Source: Spirochaetales bacterium (GTDB lineage: Bacteria > Spirochaetota > Spirochaetia > SZUA-6 > DRHE01). Taken from it: a stretch of 7,720 bases of DNA. A model generated the notes under the pieces. That model did no database searches. It was not told the DNA's origin and saw only the letters and a program-made list of their open reading frames with translations. The position numbers were made by a program, and so were the translations under genes. Of the stretch, positions 6,777 to 7,720 are shown one piece after another; position 1 is the first letter of the stretch; each line of letters begins with the position of its first letter. Location: NCBI GenBank assembly GCA_016930895.1, contig JAFGFV010000137.1, positions 1-7,720 of the forward strand. The letters are read 5' to 3'.

Positions 6777-7373
6777 TCACCTCCCAAGACCGCTGAATAC
6801 CGGCCCCACCCCGAAAGCGAAAGCCAGAATGTGCACTGGTTGATTGTCGAACACCAGGTTGTACTCCATGTTGAGCTCCACAAAGGAGCCCTCCGGCAGG
6901 AGAAGCTTCAGCTTGACGCCCGCGATCCCTACAGGCCGGTTGGCGCGGGTGGGGATGTCCTCGAACACGTGATAACGGAAGTAGTGTTTGTAGCCGATGT
7001 AGGGGGTCGGCTGGAACTGCAGAGTCTTCCCGATTGGGACCCGGAAATCCACCTGCACCAGGCCGGCCACCTCGATCATGTACGACCCGAAGAACAGCTC
7101 CGCCCTCTCGAAGAAGCAGTCGACGCCGGTACTTACCCCGAAGGACACGGGCACGCGCGGTATCAGCCCGTGCAGTTCGTAGGACAGCGCCTCGCGGTAG
7201 GCACCCCAGTAGGCATCTTCGATGCCGAGGGCAGGGGTCATGTAGCCTGCGCTGATTGCCGCCATGTGGTAGAGGGATCTTTCGCCGTTCGCAGGCTCTC
7301 CTCCCGCTCCGGGAGAGAGCACCCCCAGAACGCAGAGCAAGAAAAAGGTGGACATCGCACTCCGTCTCGCCAT
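6777..7373 (-). CDS. Small exported outer-membrane beta-barrel-like protein
   Basis: A 198-residue protein from ATG 7373, with GGGAGG six bases upstream. An internal ATG at residue 7 lacks its own site. Residues 1-25 form a signal peptide (MSTFFLLCVLGVLSPGAGG) with likely cleavage before Glu26. The mature part is about 170 residues of alternating, aromatic-rich strands: HMAAISAGYMTP, VPVSFGVSTGVDCFF, MIEVAGLVQVDFRVPIG, PYIGYKHYFRYHVF, RPVGIAGVKLKLLLP, FVELNMEYNLVF, HILAFAFGVGPVF. This suits an 8-stranded-type outer-membrane barrel, although it does not end in the usual C-terminal aromatic. The C-terminal barrel-like half of the protein at 3968-5122 shares its VDFRVPIG motif and strand order. 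It is the first gene of a coupled pair with the DUF2341-LamG protein, suggesting that the barrel and the surface protein work together. No known named family was recognised. Confidence 0.88.
   Translation of the reverse strand: MARRSAMSTFFLLCVLGVLSPGAGGEPANGERSLYHMAAISAGYMTPALGIEDAYWGAYREALSYELHGLIPRVPVSFGVSTGVDCFFERAELFFGSYMIEVAGLVQVDFRVPIGKTLQFQPTPYIGYKHYFRYHVFEDIPTRANRPVGIAGVKLKLLLPEGSFVELNMEYNLVFDNQPVHILAFAFGVGPVFSGLGR
6780..6785 (-). promoter_or_regulatory. Ribosome binding site of the DUF2341-LamG gene, inside the end of the preceding gene
   Basis: GGGAGG on the minus strand forms the last two sense codons before the TGA of the small barrel-like gene and lies 7 nt before ATG 6772. This arrangement favours translational coupling of the two genes and decides against the longer upstream start. 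Confidence 0.7.
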
Positions 7374-7379
7374 GCTTTG

Positions 7380-7385
7380 CCTCCC
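7380..7385 (-). promoter_or_regulatory. Ribosome binding site of the small barrel-like gene
   Basis: GGGAGG on the minus strand, 6 nt before ATG 7373. It supports the MARRSAM start over the internal Met7. Confidence 0.65.
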
Positions 7386-7405
7386 TGCTCAGCCATCCAC
7401 TAGGA

Positions 7406-7414
7406 AGTCTATCA
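7406..7414 (-). promoter_or_regulatory. Weak extended -10 candidate for the barrel/DUF2341 operon
   Basis: The minus strand reads TGATAGACT: a TGn followed by TAGACT (4/6 match to TATAAT), about 33 nt upstream of ATG 7373. No -35 match was found at 16-18 nt. It is the best candidate in the 205-bp region upstream of this operon, but it is weak. Confidence 0.25.
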
Positions 7415-7558
7415 CGTTGCTACGAGAAGATCGCATGGAATTTTGCTGGCTGCTCGCGGGTCGGCCGGTCTCGACTGGATATCGTGTTGAGCAAGTGCCG
7501 GGTCCTCCGGCGGGCGCCGGGAATGCCCGCGCGGTGTCCTCCCGCCTCAGGAAAATGT

Positions 7559-7574
7559 TGAATCGATCGATTCA
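7559..7574. repeat. Perfect 16-bp palindrome, possible operator
   Basis: TGAATCGATCGATTCA is its own reverse complement over all 16 bases. It lies about 186 bp upstream of the start of the barrel/DUF2341 operon and just beyond the stop of the gene fragment at 7579. Its length and lack of a spacer fit a site for a dimeric regulator, but none is encoded in the window. Confidence 0.4.
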
Positions 7575-7578
7575 GGTT

Positions 7579-7682
7579 TCATGCGTGCATTTCGCGCAGT
7601 TTTCCAGGCTTGACGAGCGCAAGGGAAGGGCAGGCGTGGGGGAACACGAGGATGAGCCCGGCGATGCTGTCATGGCCGAGCA
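7579..7682 (-). pseudogene. Diverged fragment of the left-edge secreted-protein gene
   Basis: On the minus strand the frame reads LGHDSIAGLILVFPHACPSL and stops at TGA 7581-7579. It matches residues about 65-84 of the left-edge protein (LGHDSVAGLILVFPHTSPSL) at 17 of 20 positions. At DNA level 7621-7682 aligns with about 347-408 with only a handful of mismatches. Homology stops at about 7621, where the sequence becomes unrelated and soon meets a stop. On the other side it is broken at the junction with the MATE segment (7670-7682). It has neither start nor signal peptide, so it is a gene piece, either a paralogue remnant or part of a chimeric join. Confidence 0.6.
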
Positions 7683-7720
7683 GTACATGCGGATCTGGTA
7701 CGTGGGGATGGTCTTCAGAG
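7670..7720 (+). repeat. 51-bp exact direct copy of MATE-remnant bases 971-1021, ending at the window edge
   Basis: Bases 7670-7720 are identical to 971-1021 (coding AEQYMRIWYVGMVF of the MATE remnant). The base before each copy differs, and the right copy continues to the last base of the window. The first 13 bases (TCATGGCCGAGCA) also occur at 396-408 in the left-edge gene, forming the junction microhomology. Confidence 0.9.

Noticed and set aside
5567..6796. 409-codon plus-strand open frame opposite the DUF2341-LamG gene
   Set aside because: It is antisense to a gene with firm domain evidence. Its translation (many Val/Asp/Gly/Arg and His) has no recognisable domain.
6773..6883. Upstream start giving 37 extra residues on the DUF2341-LamG protein
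   Set aside because: The extension overlaps the preceding gene and has Trp/Thr/Ser-rich, non-signal sequence. A good Shine-Dalgarno and a signal peptide mark ATG 6772 instead.
7510..7530. GCGGGC/GCCCGC hairpin upstream of the barrel operon
   Set aside because: It is a short GC stem with a 9-nt loop and no T tract on either strand, expected by chance in DNA of this composition.

Overview
The window is GC-rich bacterial DNA (roughly 60-65% GC by eye). It is dominated by genes for exported, cell-envelope proteins, all on the minus strand and mostly with good Shine-Dalgarno sites. Two lipoprotein-type leaders, Ig-like repeats with a PPC domain, a DUF2341-LamG protein and small outer-membrane-barrel-like proteins point to a diderm bacterium. 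A GC-rich spirochaete or a deltaproteobacterium-like lineage would fit. This is inference from domain style, because there is no rRNA or housekeeping gene to settle it. There are no tRNA, rRNA, CRISPR or transposase genes.

Left part (1-1914): the 5' end of a secreted protein of unknown function runs off the left edge on the minus strand (start at 574). Divergent from it lie decayed plus-strand remnants. One is a MATE-type multidrug efflux transporter (757 to about 1379) that has lost its first and last thirds, carries apparent in-frame deletions and changes frame. The other is a short piece resembling the active-site region of an M48 metalloprotease, in which HExxH reads HEIAC (about 1487-1720). 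These pieces sit in three different frames and do not form one protein.

Central and right part (1915-7373): four minus-strand genes. In transcription order they are: a small barrel-like exported protein (7373-6777); a DUF2341 plus LamG-type envelope protein starting 4 nt after that stop (6772-5585), so the two form a coupled operon; a 384-residue exported protein with an N-terminal soluble domain and a C-terminal barrel-like half related to the first gene (5122-3968); and a 633-residue lipoprotein with six Ig-like repeats and a C-terminal PPC domain (3816-1915), which has its own promoter candidate. Together they look like a surface or adhesion cluster: barrel-type outer-membrane components plus anchored lipoproteins carrying carbohydrate- or protein-binding modules. 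The joint function is inference.

Right edge (7374-7720): an upstream region with a perfect 16-bp palindrome, then a diverged fragment of the left-edge gene. It is joined through a 13-bp microhomology to a 51-bp exact copy of part of the MATE remnant, which runs to the last base. This is either a real rearrangement or an assembly or amplification artefact, and it deserves checking before anything is built on it.
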